From Candidatus Zipacnadia bacterium (GTDB taxonomy: Bacteria; Armatimonadota; Zipacnadia; Zipacnadales; UBA5352), in NCBI GenBank assembly GCA_029820945.1, contig JALGUJ010000016.1:1-59654 (forward strand): 59,654 bases of DNA. The letters run 5' to 3'. Under the pieces are notes generated by a model. The model had not been told where the DNA came from. It saw only the letters and a list, made by a program, of their open reading frames with translations, and searched no databases. This document shows, one piece after another, positions 28,354 through 36,995 of the stretch (positions are counted from its first letter, which is position 1; each line of letters starts with the position of its first letter). Position numbers and translations under genes: made by a program.

Positions 28354-29369
28354 TGCGGACCCGGTGGAAGGTCGTGATCGCGGTCGCGGCTCTGGCGGTG
28401 GTCGGCGCCATCGCGGCCCTGGTGCTCAGAGGCATGCGCGGCGACGGCGACGCTCTGGCGCTGGTTCGCCGGGCCGCCGACGCCCTCGAGCAGGTGGCGG
28501 CCCGCGGCACCGTGGTGACGAGCGCGCGCACCCCGCGCGGGCTGGTGGAGACGCAGGCGGAGGTACACCGAGGCGACGGGCGCGTCGTCATGCGCTATCT
28601 TTCCGGCCCGGCCCGCGGAGTGGAGGTGCTGCGCGACGGCGACGTAGTCTGGGCACGAGGCTCCCACGGCCAGGTGCGCCGGCGCGCGGAGCTGGGCTCC
28701 ATGGGCTGGCGCGAGGAGCTGCTCGAGCGCAACTGGGACTTCCGCATCGCCGGGGAGCGCGTCGTGGCCGGCCGCGAGGCCGTGCTGGTGCGGGGCACAG
28801 GGCCCGGCGGGGAGCTAACCCTCGCGCTTGACGAAGAAACGAGCTTCCCGCTGACCATCAAGCGCGCCGACCGCGATGGCCGGACCATCAGCGCTACGTC
28901 GTGGCAGCGGGTGGACTTCTCCGTCGAGCCGCCGCCACGGGTCGAGCCTCCTGCGGCGCCGCCCGAGGGCCGCGAGCACCGGCGGCGGCAGGTCACGCTG
29001 GAAGAGCTGCGGGCCGCCGTGGACTTCGTCGTGCTCGCGCCGACCTGGCTGCCCGCGGGCTTCGAGCAGCAGGCGTGGTACGTGCACGAGGGGCGCCGCG
29101 AGTCGATGGCCGAGGCACGGTACAGCGACGGGCTGCGCCCTCTCGTCATCCTGCAGCGCAGCGCCGCCCGCCGGCACCAGCATCCGGGCCTGCGGCGGCA
29201 GATGAGGGAGCATCAGGGCCCGCCGCCCGGAGGCATGCGCGGGCACTTCCGCGGCGCCGGCGGCGATGCCATACGGCGGCAGCACGGCGAGACGATGGTC
29301 ATCGTCATCGGCCCGGTGCCGGTCGATGATCTGGAGCGAGTCGCCGACGGCATGAAGGCCCCACGGTAG
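28353..29369 (+). CDS. RseB/MucB-like extracytoplasmic sensor protein
   Basis: 338 residues from ATG 28353, one base shared with the anti-sigma stop. An N-terminal membrane anchor (VVIAVAALAVVGAIAALVL) precedes a LolA/RseB-like half-barrel: RYLSGPARGVEVLRDGDVVW, then RIAGERVVAGREAVLVRG and LALDEETSFPLTIKR. A second domain begins at VDFVVLAPTWLPAGFE, matching the MucB/RseB C-terminal region; the end is histidine- and proline-rich. RseB proteins sense envelope lipids and protect the anti-sigma factor from cleavage. Order and spacing match that role. Confidence 0.8.
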   Translation: MRTRWKVVIAVAALAVVGAIAALVLRGMRGDGDALALVRRAADALEQVAARGTVVTSARTPRGLVETQAEVHRGDGRVVMRYLSGPARGVEVLRDGDVVWARGSHGQVRRRAELGSMGWREELLERNWDFRIAGERVVAGREAVLVRGTGPGGELTLALDEETSFPLTIKRADRDGRTISATSWQRVDFSVEPPPRVEPPAAPPEGREHRRRQVTLEELRAAVDFVVLAPTWLPAGFEQQAWYVHEGRRESMAEARYSDGLRPLVILQRSAARRHQHPGLRRQMREHQGPPPGGMRGHFRGAGGDAIRRQHGETMVIVIGPVPVDDLERVADGMKAPR

Positions 29370-29387
29370 GGCATCCCCCGAACAGAC

Positions 29388-29413
29388 CGAATCAGCCATC
29401 GCCCCACGACGTC
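29388..29413 (+). promoter_or_regulatory. Second ECF-type promoter, before the small secreted peptide
   Basis: CGAATC (29388-29393), 16 nt, CGTC (29410-29413). Same core words (GAATCAG, CGTC) and same spacing as the promoter at 27274. It ends 38 nt before the start of the 55-aa gene. Confidence 0.55.
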
Positions 29414-29451
29414 CACGAAGATGCGTGACAGCCAACACGGAGGTGATGGCG

Positions 29452-29619
29452 GTGAAGAGGATAGCGGTCGCGGCTCTGGCCGCGCTACTGATCGGAGCTT
29501 TGCTGGCGGTGGCGCTCGCGCAGGGAGACGAGGCGCCTGGGCCGCCCGGTGAGCGGCAGATGGCGCGCCCGCACGGCCCGCAGGGCAACAGGGCGCCAGC
29601 GCCTATGCCGGACGCCTGA
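29452..29619 (+). CDS. Small secreted proline-rich peptide
   Basis: 55 residues from GTG 29452, placed 8 nt after GGAGG (29439-29443); ATG 29446 is in frame but too close to the ribosome site. The product is a signal peptide (KRIAVAALAALLIGALLAVA) ending LAQG, then a ~30-residue proline- and glycine-rich tail (PGPPGERQMARPHGPQGN). No known family. It follows the sigma operon and has a matching ECF promoter, so it is probably a member of that regulon: an envelope-stress peptide by inference. The stop is followed by a perfect hairpin at 29644. Confidence 0.55.
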   Translation: MKRIAVAALAALLIGALLAVALAQGDEAPGPPGERQMARPHGPQGNRAPAPMPDA

Positions 29620-29643
29620 CCATAGATAGGACGCAGCGAACGG

Positions 29644-29670
29644 GAGCCGCGGGCCACCTGCCCGCGGCTC
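29644..29670. terminator. Hairpin between convergent genes
   Basis: GAGCCGCGGGC (29644-29654) pairs with GCCCGCGGCTC (29660-29670), a perfect 11-bp stem with loop CACCT. No long U-run, but the place between two convergent genes supports a terminator. Confidence 0.55.
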
Positions 29671-29699
29671 GGCGCTGTACGGACGATGCCGCGAGGCGG

Positions 29700-30863
29700 T
29701 CAGTCGGCCGTCCTGCACGCCAGCCACGCCTCCGCCGCCAGAGCGATCCGCCGGCCGATGTCGCGGTAGTCGTCGGGGAAGAGCAGGTCCTGGGTGAGCC
29801 GCTGGTAGCTGGTCTCAATGCACACGCAGGTCGTCTGGCCGAGGTGGTCCCAGACCCAGCTCGCGACCGTTGAGAGCATGTTCCATCGGCTGCGGTAGGT
29901 CGTCTGTCGCGCCAGCGCGTCGGGCTCCAGCTCCGTGAAGTGTCTCGCCAGCTCGGTCGCGAAGGAGGCGGCGGCCTGCTGCTGCTCGGGCGGCCGCTGC
30001 TCGCGGGGCAGTTGCAGGTACAGCCCGGGCGTGCTGTGGCCGGGGGCGTGCAGGTCGATGACCAGGCGCGGCGCCGTCAGGTTCGCGAACCGTTCCAGAT
30101 CCCGCTGGATCGCCTGTACGGCCGGCCGCATCGGCATCTGCTCCCAGGCGCGGTTGAAGTCCCATGGAAGCGCGTCCTTGCCGTAATCGCCGTTGACCAC
30201 GCCGTCAAGGTCCACGAAGGGGCAGACCCACACGTCCACGGCCTCGCGCATGCGCCGGGAGTCCTCACCATCGCCGGCGAGGAAGCGCAGGATGCCGTCG
30301 AGGACCCACGAGCCGGGCGTCTCGCCGGAGTGCTGCCGAGCCGTCAGGTAGAGCCCCGGGCCGCGCGCCTCGCGTTCCCACTGGAGCCTGAGCCGGTCGA
30401 TGCGCCGGCCACCTCCGGTGACGCCGATGGGGCTGCGCGTCCACGCGCCGCCAAGCTCGGCGAGCGTGGCGTCGAGGTGCTCCGGCCCGTAGGGGAAGCA
30501 GAACGCGGCGGCCACCGTGTCAGCGCCCCCGTCATGGTGGAAGCGCAGCGACTTGCGGCCGTCATCGTGCTCGTCGATCTCGACCTGCCCGCAACGCTGC
30601 CACGGTCCGTCGTCGGCGCGCAGCACGGGCCGCAGCAGGTGAATGGAGTCCCTGCCGCCGAGGGTGATGTCAGGGTTCTCCCAGACGAACTCGACCGGCG
30701 CGCCGCCGAGGTCGCTCACCTCGATATGGAACCAGAGCGGCTGTGGGCTGGTGCGTGGCTCGGACGCGAACGCCACCCGCCACGCGTCGCTGGCCCGCGC
30801 CACGCCCAAGATCAGTCCGTTGCCGGAGTTCGCGGCGCGACGGGCGGTGGGCGCTGCACTCAT
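29700..30863 (-). CDS. M14-type zinc carboxypeptidase
   Basis: 387 residues from ATG 30863, after GGGGGA; a further upstream start is possible but has no ribosome site. The metal pair is in ARQHSGETPGSW (His-x-x-Glu), DFNRAW supplies the substrate arginine region, VIDLHAPGH carries the third zinc His, and CIETSYQRL the catalytic Glu. An N-terminal beta domain (WFHIEVSDLGGAPVEFVWEN) matches the cytosolic-carboxypeptidase-like group (M14 subfamily with an extra N-domain). No signal peptide. It follows the lyase gene after 48 nt, same strand. The substrate is probably a peptide or peptide-linked amino acid. Confidence 0.75.
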   Translation of the reverse strand: MSAAPTARRAANSGNGLILGVARASDAWRVAFASEPRTSPQPLWFHIEVSDLGGAPVEFVWENPDITLGGRDSIHLLRPVLRADDGPWQRCGQVEIDEHDDGRKSLRFHHDGGADTVAAAFCFPYGPEHLDATLAELGGAWTRSPIGVTGGGRRIDRLRLQWEREARGPGLYLTARQHSGETPGSWVLDGILRFLAGDGEDSRRMREAVDVWVCPFVDLDGVVNGDYGKDALPWDFNRAWEQMPMRPAVQAIQRDLERFANLTAPRLVIDLHAPGHSTPGLYLQLPREQRPPEQQQAAASFATELARHFTELEPDALARQTTYRSRWNMLSTVASWVWDHLGQTTCVCIETSYQRLTQDLLFPDDYRDIGRRIALAAEAWLACRTAD

Positions 30864-30911
30864 GATACGTCCCCCATTCGTCTCTTCGATGTGCGGTCCC
30901 GGCGCGGTCAA

Positions 30912-33900
30912 TCACCGCGCCAGCTCGTTGGTCAGCACGATCTTCTGCAACTGCGCGCCGGACGGGATCTGCACTGTGACGACGTGCTCTCCGGCGTCCA
31001 GGTCCATCTCCTGAGCGGAGCCTTCGGCGGTCACCGGCACCCACGCCCAGCCCTCCTCCGCTCCCGCGATGCAGACCCCGAGGCGGCGGCCATCGACCGT
31101 GACCTCCATGCGCTGCTCGCCATCGGCCTGTACGCGCGCGAGCAGGCGATAGGTATCGGCGAAGGGCGCGGCGAGGGTGAACGTCGCCGCCCCCGGCTCC
31201 TGGGGCGCTGCGAGCACGGTCCATCCGTCGAGGACACCCTCGGTCGCGAGCGTGGCCCCGCCGTCCGGCTCGGCCTCCTCGGCGTCGGCGGTCGCGTAGA
31301 TGTAGACGTCCCGATGCGGCGCCGAGGCCGGGACGATCGCCACGTCATCGAGGTACATCAGCACCTCCTGCGCGTCGCGGGTGCGGGTGTTGACCGCGAT
31401 GTAGGCGGCGTCGATGCCCTCCGGCACGGTGAACTCGGTCTCCAGCGGCTGCCAGACGCCCATGCGCGCGAGGTCGTACTCGCCCGTCTCGAAGGACCCC
31501 TGTGTCACGCCCCTGCTGCGCACCGAGACGCGCGCCGTGGGGGCCGGGATATCCTCGCCGATCTCGTCCACGCGCAGCCAGAGGCGCAGGCGGTAGGTCT
31601 CGCCGGGCTGCAGCGCCATGATCTCCCAGGGCGGCCCGCAGGCGTAGTGGGTCACGAAGTACTCGTTCTGGCCCTCCACCGCGCCCGAGGCCATGGCCGA
31701 CGCGCCTCCGGTGTGCGCCGCCTCCGTGCTCTGCGACAGTTGCAGGCTCCCGCGCACACGCCAGCCCGCGAGGCCGCGCTCGAAGTCGGGGTTCGGCACC
31801 AGCGCGGGGAGCGGCCCTCGGGCGGGGTCCCGGGCCGCGTCCAGCAGCGCCGCTACCATCTCGTCGAGCGTCGGCCCCGGGAACTGCGAGATCTCGTGGA
31901 TGGCCATCGGAGCCGAGCAGATTCCGTAGCCGATCGTCTTCCCCTGCGCGCCGCCCGTGAAGGCCACGAAGGCGCGCACGAACGAGTTGCGCGTGATCCG
32001 CATCAGCTCCTCGTCCCCTGAGCGGTTGGCGGCGAACGCCAGTCCGTTGCCCATGATCAGCGGACTGGTTGTGGAGATGTTGGTCTTCGGGCACGAGGTG
32101 TAACGGAAGTTGCCCTGCTCGGGCTCGTAGAGGCTGTCCACCAGCCAGTTGGCGATCTTGACGATCCGGTCGGCGACCTCCTCGTCGCCGGTCGCGTGGT
32201 AGTAGTATTTCAGCGCGGTCATCAGCACGCCGGCCATGAAACCGGCCTCGCCGTAGTGCTTCTGCTCACAGCGGCAGTGCCCGCCGCCGAGCTTGTGCAC
32301 CCACAGGCCCGCGTCGGGGTCGGCCTTCTCCTGGACCTCCTCGTAGATCAGCCGCATCGCGTTGAGGTAGTACTGGTCGTAGGTGGCGAAGTAGGTGGAC
32401 ATGGCGATGATGCCCATCCAGCCGGGGACGCGTGCGTTGCCGTAGGCGAAGTCAATGGTGTCGGGACCGGCCAGCCAGTCGGCAAGCTGCATGGCGCTGC
32501 GGTGCACCTGCTCGTCGCCGGTGAGCAGCCAGTACTCGAGGTTCCCCTGGTTCCACATGTGGCCCTCGTTCTCGCAGTAGCCCTGAGCGTAGATCGACAT
32601 GTCGAGGTAGTCGTAGGGGTAGTAGCCGCCGGTGTGGCCCATACAATGCACCCACGCTTCGCCCACCCGCCGCGGGCCGCCGGGGCCGGCTTTCTGGCCG
32701 GCCGCGTGGTGGCAGACGTCGATGTCGGCATTGTGCCGTGCCGCGTCCTCGGCCACCTCGAAGAAGCGCCGATCGGCGGTGCGGAAGTACTGCGTGAGCA
32801 GGCCGTGCTGGAGATCGTACTCGATGTTCCCCCAGTTGTTGCCGCGCTCCCCGTACCAGTCACCGAAGTTCATCAGCCCGTACCAGTGGCTTCTCTCGCG
32901 CAGCTCGAGGTATCCGTCGATGGCCCCGCTGAGCACCTCATCGTAACGCGGGAAGCCACGCCCCTCGACCGCCTGGATCTGATGCAGGGCACCGGAGGAG
33001 ATGTACCACTCGGGCGGCGCGGTCACCAGCAGGGGCTCCCGGACGCGAGCGAGCATCTGCTCGCGGCTCGCGGCGCCCGCCGGGCCGATCAGCAGCTCAT
33101 GGCGCTTCTCGAATCCCGCCCGGAAGGTGTACCTGCCATCCCGGATGTAGTAGTAGAGGATGTGCTCGTCGGGTCGATTCGCGTATCGATCGGCGGGGAC
33201 GATCTCCGGGTAGAGACCCACCACCAGGGCGCCGTCCTCCGCCGCCAGGCTCTTCGGCCAGTTCTGCCAGAAGTCGCGCACCGCGACCGACAGGCCGCCC
33301 GCCGTCGCCAGGCCGGGCGCGCGGCCACCCTCCCCGTCGCCCAGTGTGTATGCGCTGTCGAAGTGCTGGAAGAGGCGCTCGCCGGGCTCGATCTCCGCGG
33401 TCCCGCCCTCTTCCAGCGCGACGGTTACGGTGTCTCCATCCACCGGGAAGACCAGATCGAGCGAGCCGAACGACTTCATCTCGTCCCCGTACTGCATCTC
33501 CGCGGAGACGATGTCGTGCTGGAGGATGTGATCGACACGCACGAAGGGGTCGTCCGCGTGCAGGAAGTAGCGCAGCTCGAAGCCGAAGTACCGCTCGCCC
33601 CCGTCACTGAGGTGGTGGCCGCGTGCGAGGATGACCGCGCGCTGCGTGCCGCGCTCCTCGATCTCAACGCTCTCCACGCGACCGGTGAAGACGGTGCCGT
33701 TATCGGCGGTCAGCCTGGAGGTCGGCAGGGGGCAGAGCCGCCCATCGGGTACCGAGAGCGTGCCGCCGCCGGTCTCGGCGTCGATCTCCATGCGCGCGGC
33801 GCCGGTATCGACCACTATCGTGCCCTCCCGCTCCTGCACCAGGTCCGGCGCCTCGCGCGCGGGTGGCGTGACCTCGCGCCCAATGCTGAGCGTGAGCGTC

Positions 33901-34508
33901 TTCGCCTGGTTGGCCTCCAGCGAGACGCGGCCGGTGATCAGCAGCCACTTGATGGTGCGGTCGGGCCAACGCACCAGTGCGCGGGCGGAGATGGGGAGCG
34001 GGGCGCCGCCGTCCGCGAGCGTGACGCGATCCGAGTGCCCCAGTGCTCCCTCGGGCAGGGGGATGCCGAAGGTGACGGGTTCCTCGCGTGCGACGCCGGC
34101 TGTGTCCTCGACCGTCAGCGGGATGGTCACCCGCGCCGCCTCGCCGGGCGGGAAGGGCCCCGGTGGCTCGACCTCGATGACGTCCGAGGTCACCTCGCGG
34201 TCGGCCGCGGTCGCGACCACGCGCACGAAGTACCTCTCCCCGGCCGGGATGTCGGCGACGTCGAAGCGGTGATTGCGCAGCGCTTCGCCGTCGGGCGCGG
34301 TGCTCTGGCCGCAGGCGGCGTCGGCGCCGTGCTCGGCGTGGCAGATTGCGGGCACGGAGGTGGTGAAGCGCACCTGTGCGTCCCACAGCCCGCCGTCCTC
34401 GTGCAGCCGCGGGGTCACCGTCAGGTGGTTGATCGCCGGCTCTTCCTGCGCCCAGGCCGCGCAGAGGACAGGCAGGAACATCACCACTGTGAGTGCGTGT
34501 TTTATCAT
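30912..34508 (-). CDS. Large secreted exo-rhamnogalacturonan-lyase-like protein (PL26/YetA type)
   Basis: 1198 residues. Signal peptide MIKHALTVVMFLPVLCAAWA. After a fibronectin-like region (to ~120), a RIFT-barrel part reads VTFGIPLPEGALG and RWPDRTIKWLLI, the pattern of PcRGLX/YetA N-terminal domains. A central beta-sandwich and an alpha/alpha toroid follow (NWGNIEYDLQHGLLTQYFR, HCMGHTGGYYPYDYLDMS, EGHMWNQGNLEYWLLTGD). Near 890 a carbohydrate-binding module of the CBM4/9 kind starts (NPDFERGLAGWRVRGS ... MYLDDVAIVPA), and the end is another beta domain. It should act on pectic or similar acidic sugars outside the cell. Family name from memory. AAGGAG precedes ATG 34508. Confidence 0.7.
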   Translation of the reverse strand: MIKHALTVVMFLPVLCAAWAQEEPAINHLTVTPRLHEDGGLWDAQVRFTTSVPAICHAEHGADAACGQSTAPDGEALRNHRFDVADIPAGERYFVRVVATAADREVTSDVIEVEPPGPFPPGEAARVTIPLTVEDTAGVAREEPVTFGIPLPEGALGHSDRVTLADGGAPLPISARALVRWPDRTIKWLLITGRVSLEANQAKTLTLSIGREVTPPAREAPDLVQEREGTIVVDTGAARMEIDAETGGGTLSVPDGRLCPLPTSRLTADNGTVFTGRVESVEIEERGTQRAVILARGHHLSDGGERYFGFELRYFLHADDPFVRVDHILQHDIVSAEMQYGDEMKSFGSLDLVFPVDGDTVTVALEEGGTAEIEPGERLFQHFDSAYTLGDGEGGRAPGLATAGGLSVAVRDFWQNWPKSLAAEDGALVVGLYPEIVPADRYANRPDEHILYYYIRDGRYTFRAGFEKRHELLIGPAGAASREQMLARVREPLLVTAPPEWYISSGALHQIQAVEGRGFPRYDEVLSGAIDGYLELRERSHWYGLMNFGDWYGERGNNWGNIEYDLQHGLLTQYFRTADRRFFEVAEDAARHNADIDVCHHAAGQKAGPGGPRRVGEAWVHCMGHTGGYYPYDYLDMSIYAQGYCENEGHMWNQGNLEYWLLTGDEQVHRSAMQLADWLAGPDTIDFAYGNARVPGWMGIIAMSTYFATYDQYYLNAMRLIYEEVQEKADPDAGLWVHKLGGGHCRCEQKHYGEAGFMAGVLMTALKYYYHATGDEEVADRIVKIANWLVDSLYEPEQGNFRYTSCPKTNISTTSPLIMGNGLAFAANRSGDEELMRITRNSFVRAFVAFTGGAQGKTIGYGICSAPMAIHEISQFPGPTLDEMVAALLDAARDPARGPLPALVPNPDFERGLAGWRVRGSLQLSQSTEAAHTGGASAMASGAVEGQNEYFVTHYACGPPWEIMALQPGETYRLRLWLRVDEIGEDIPAPTARVSVRSRGVTQGSFETGEYDLARMGVWQPLETEFTVPEGIDAAYIAVNTRTRDAQEVLMYLDDVAIVPASAPHRDVYIYATADAEEAEPDGGATLATEGVLDGWTVLAAPQEPGAATFTLAAPFADTYRLLARVQADGEQRMEVTVDGRRLGVCIAGAEEGWAWVPVTAEGSAQEMDLDAGEHVVTVQIPSGAQLQKIVLTNELAR

Positions 34509-34693
34509 AGGGTCCGCTCCTTCCAGGCGCTGGAATTCCGCCGATGTGCCGTCGCCACCTCCCGCCGGTGAAAGCCGGGAGGTGCCGGCAGGATTGGGTG
34601 GGTTGGCGCCGAACTATGGTCAGGGGGTATGGGGCGCGGAGCGGGCGGGGACGAGGCAACGAGCACCGTGCAAACAGAGGAAAGGTGACGCTC

Positions 34694-35725
34694 ATGCCCG
34701 ACGTCATGGCGAGGATCAAGGAGCGGGTGGCCGGCCTCGGGAAGCGCATCGCACTGCCTGAGGCCGATGATGAGCGGATGATATTGGCGGCGAAGACGGT
34801 GACGGAGGAGGATCTGGCCCGGGCGGTGCTCGTGGGCCGGCCCCACGCAATCCGCGATCTCGCGGTGGAGCACGGCCTGTCGCTGGATGCCGTCGAAGTG
34901 GTTGATGTGGACGACGCCGAACTGCGCGACCGCTGCGCCGGCTTCTACTTCGAGCGGCGCAAGAGCCGCGGCGCCACCGAGGACGAGGCGCAGGAGGTGA
35001 TGGCCGATCCGCTCTACGCCGCGGCGGCCCTGGTGAGCCTCGGTGAGGTCGATGGCATGGTCGCGGGGGCGGTCAACTCCACGCCCAACGTGCTGCGCGC
35101 GTCTTTGCGCTGCATCGGCTGCGGCGAGGGCGTGCATACCGTCTCGAGCTGCTTCATCATGACCACTCGCTTCCCCGAGCTGGGCAAGAACGGGGCGCTG
35201 ATCTACGCCGACGCGGGGGTCGTGCCCCAGCCCAACGAGGACCAGCTCGCCGATATCACCATCAGCGCGGCCGAGAGCTGCGAAGCCTACCTGGAGGCCG
35301 AGCCCCGCGTCGCCATGCTTTCGTTCTCGACCCACGGCAGCGCCGAGCATCCGGACGCGTCCAAGGTCATCACCGCGCTGCGCATGGTCCAGCGGCGTGC
35401 CCCCGAACTGCTGGTGGACGGCGAACTGCAAGTAGATGCGGCGCTCGTGCCCGCCGTGGCCGAGCGCAAGTGCCCCGACAGCCCGATCGAGGGCCGCGCG
35501 AACGTCCTCATCTTTCCTGATCTCGACGCGGGCAACATCGGCTACAAGCTCAGCCAGTGGGTCGGTGGCGCGGGAGCCTTCGGCCCGCTGCTGCAGGGCC
35601 TGGCGCGGCCCGCCATGGACCTGTCGCGAGCCGCCACGCCCGAGGACATCACGAACGTGACCGCGGTCTGCGCGCTCCGCGCCGGGCTCGCGGACGGCAC
35701 GATAGAGCGCACCTGCTGCGACTGA
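34694..35725 (+). CDS. pta: Phosphate acetyltransferase
   Basis: 343 residues from ATG 34694 after GAGGAAAGG. The family signature reads GKRIALPEADDERMILAA, then EVDGMVAGAVNSTPNVLRAS, LDAGNIGYKLSQW and GPLLQGLARPAMDLSR. It interconverts acetyl-CoA and acetyl phosphate in the cytoplasm. Length is normal and motifs complete. A phosphate butyryltransferase is the alternative, less likely. The partner acetate kinase is not in the window. The next gene starts 11 nt after the stop, so they form an operon. Confidence 0.88.
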   Translation: MPDVMARIKERVAGLGKRIALPEADDERMILAAKTVTEEDLARAVLVGRPHAIRDLAVEHGLSLDAVEVVDVDDAELRDRCAGFYFERRKSRGATEDEAQEVMADPLYAAAALVSLGEVDGMVAGAVNSTPNVLRASLRCIGCGEGVHTVSSCFIMTTRFPELGKNGALIYADAGVVPQPNEDQLADITISAAESCEAYLEAEPRVAMLSFSTHGSAEHPDASKVITALRMVQRRAPELLVDGELQVDAALVPAVAERKCPDSPIEGRANVLIFPDLDAGNIGYKLSQWVGGAGAFGPLLQGLARPAMDLSRAATPEDITNVTAVCALRAGLADGTIERTCCD

Positions 35726-35736
35726 GGAGCGAGCGC

Positions 35737-36681
35737 ATGGCACTACGACTGATAAGCTACCGGGCCGACCGCAACTCGCCGGTGCGCGTGGGCGTGCTGG
35801 TCAACGACCGGCCGTGCGATCTGCTCCGGGCCCTCGAGACCGTGGGCATCCGCACCCCCGACCGCGCCTGCTTCCAGGACGTGGCCGGGCTGCTCGCCTG
35901 CCCGGACTGCCTGGAGGCCGCGCGCCTGGCCGTCGAGGAGATCGACGACTCCGCGGCGCTGGAGGACGTCGAGGTTCTCGCGCCAATCCCCTGCCCGCCG
36001 AAGGTCTTCTGCCTGGCCACGAACTTCATGTCGCACATGGCCGAGAGCATCTCGCGGCACCTGCAGGACGGCGAACAGAAGCGCGAGCTCGACACTCCGC
36101 GCGTGTTCATGAAGCCCTCGCCCAACACCGTCATCGGCCCCGGTGCGCCCGTACGCCTCAGCTCCGTCAGCCGCTTCGTGGACTACGAGGCCGAGATGGC
36201 GATCATCATCGGCGAGCCCGCGAGGGACGTGAGCGTCGAGCAGGCGCGCGGGCACATCTCCGGCGTCACGGCTTTCAACGACATCTCCGAGCGCGAGCTG
36301 AGCATCTGGGAGCGCGACGAGGAGCGCGAGTGGGACCGCTTCTTCGACTGGCTCAACGGCAAATGGTGCGACGGCTTCGCCCCCATGGGGCCGTGCGCCG
36401 TCCCCCTGGCCGACGCCGGTGACCCCGACGACCTCGACATCACGCTCAGGCTCAACGGTGAGGTCAAGCAGCAGGCGAACACCCGCGAGATGATCTTCAA
36501 GGTAGACGAGATCGTGTCCTACATCTCGCACATCTGCACGCTGCAGACCGGCGACGTCATCGCCTGCGGCACCCCCGCCGGCGTGGGGAGGCACCAGGGC
36601 ATCCGCCTGAAGGATGGCGACCTGCTCGAAGTGGAGATCCCGCCGGTGGGCGTGCTGCGGACGCCGGTGGTGGGACCGTAG
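35737..36681 (+). CDS. Fumarylacetoacetate hydrolase family protein
   Basis: 314 residues from ATG 35737, with GAGGAG directly upstream. The metal site reads VDYEAEMAIIIG, with NDISERE and ACGTPAGVG further on, all in FAH order. An N-terminal region of ~70 residues (VRVGVLVNDRPCDLL) is as usual. Such enzymes hydrolyse or decarboxylate beta-diketo acids from sugar acid or aromatic breakdown. The coupling to pta suggests an acetyl- or pyruvate-yielding path, which is inference. Confidence 0.85.
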   Translation: MALRLISYRADRNSPVRVGVLVNDRPCDLLRALETVGIRTPDRACFQDVAGLLACPDCLEAARLAVEEIDDSAALEDVEVLAPIPCPPKVFCLATNFMSHMAESISRHLQDGEQKRELDTPRVFMKPSPNTVIGPGAPVRLSSVSRFVDYEAEMAIIIGEPARDVSVEQARGHISGVTAFNDISERELSIWERDEEREWDRFFDWLNGKWCDGFAPMGPCAVPLADAGDPDDLDITLRLNGEVKQQANTREMIFKVDEIVSYISHICTLQTGDVIACGTPAGVGRHQGIRLKDGDLLEVEIPPVGVLRTPVVGP

Positions 36682-36682
36682 C

Positions 36683-36959
36683 TCAGGGGGGCGCCGCCTC
36701 AGGCGGGGGCTCGGGCGGCTCCACCCCGCCGCCGAGCCGGAAGGTCACTTGCAGATCGACCTCGCGCCGTATTTCGGCGGCCTCCGCTCAGACCTTGCGG
36801 GCGGGAGGCCAGCACGCGCACCTCAAGCCTGACGCCCGCCGCGTCAGCGGCGGCGACGACCTCGCCGGGCTGCGACGGCTCCGCGACGTCCTCGTAGATC
36901 TCGCGGATGCGCTTGGGCTTGATCTCCTGGTGCCAGTTGAGCAGTCGCACGCTCACCAC
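36683..36959 (-). pseudogene. Small conserved protein gene with a one-base insertion
   Basis: From GTG 36959 the frame reads SVRLLNWHQEIKPKRIREIY and on to RLEVRVLASRPQGLS, then loses sense. Dropping one G from the GCGGAGG stretch near 36783-36789 (written on the coding strand) restores EAAEIRREVDLQVTFRLGGG and a proline-rich end at 36683. The repaired product is about 91 residues. I do not recognise a family. The repaired frame has good codon periodicity, so this was a gene until recently, or the base is an error. It lies between the FAH gene (convergent) and a sulfatase on the same strand. Confidence 0.5.
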
Positions 36960-36995
36960 CCCTGGTCGATGCCACGACGCGCTGCCCGGGCGGCG

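Noticed and set aside
32196-34571. 791-aa plus-strand frame opposite the 1198-aa lyase
   Set aside because: Antisense shadow; the minus strand has a signal peptide and recognised domains.
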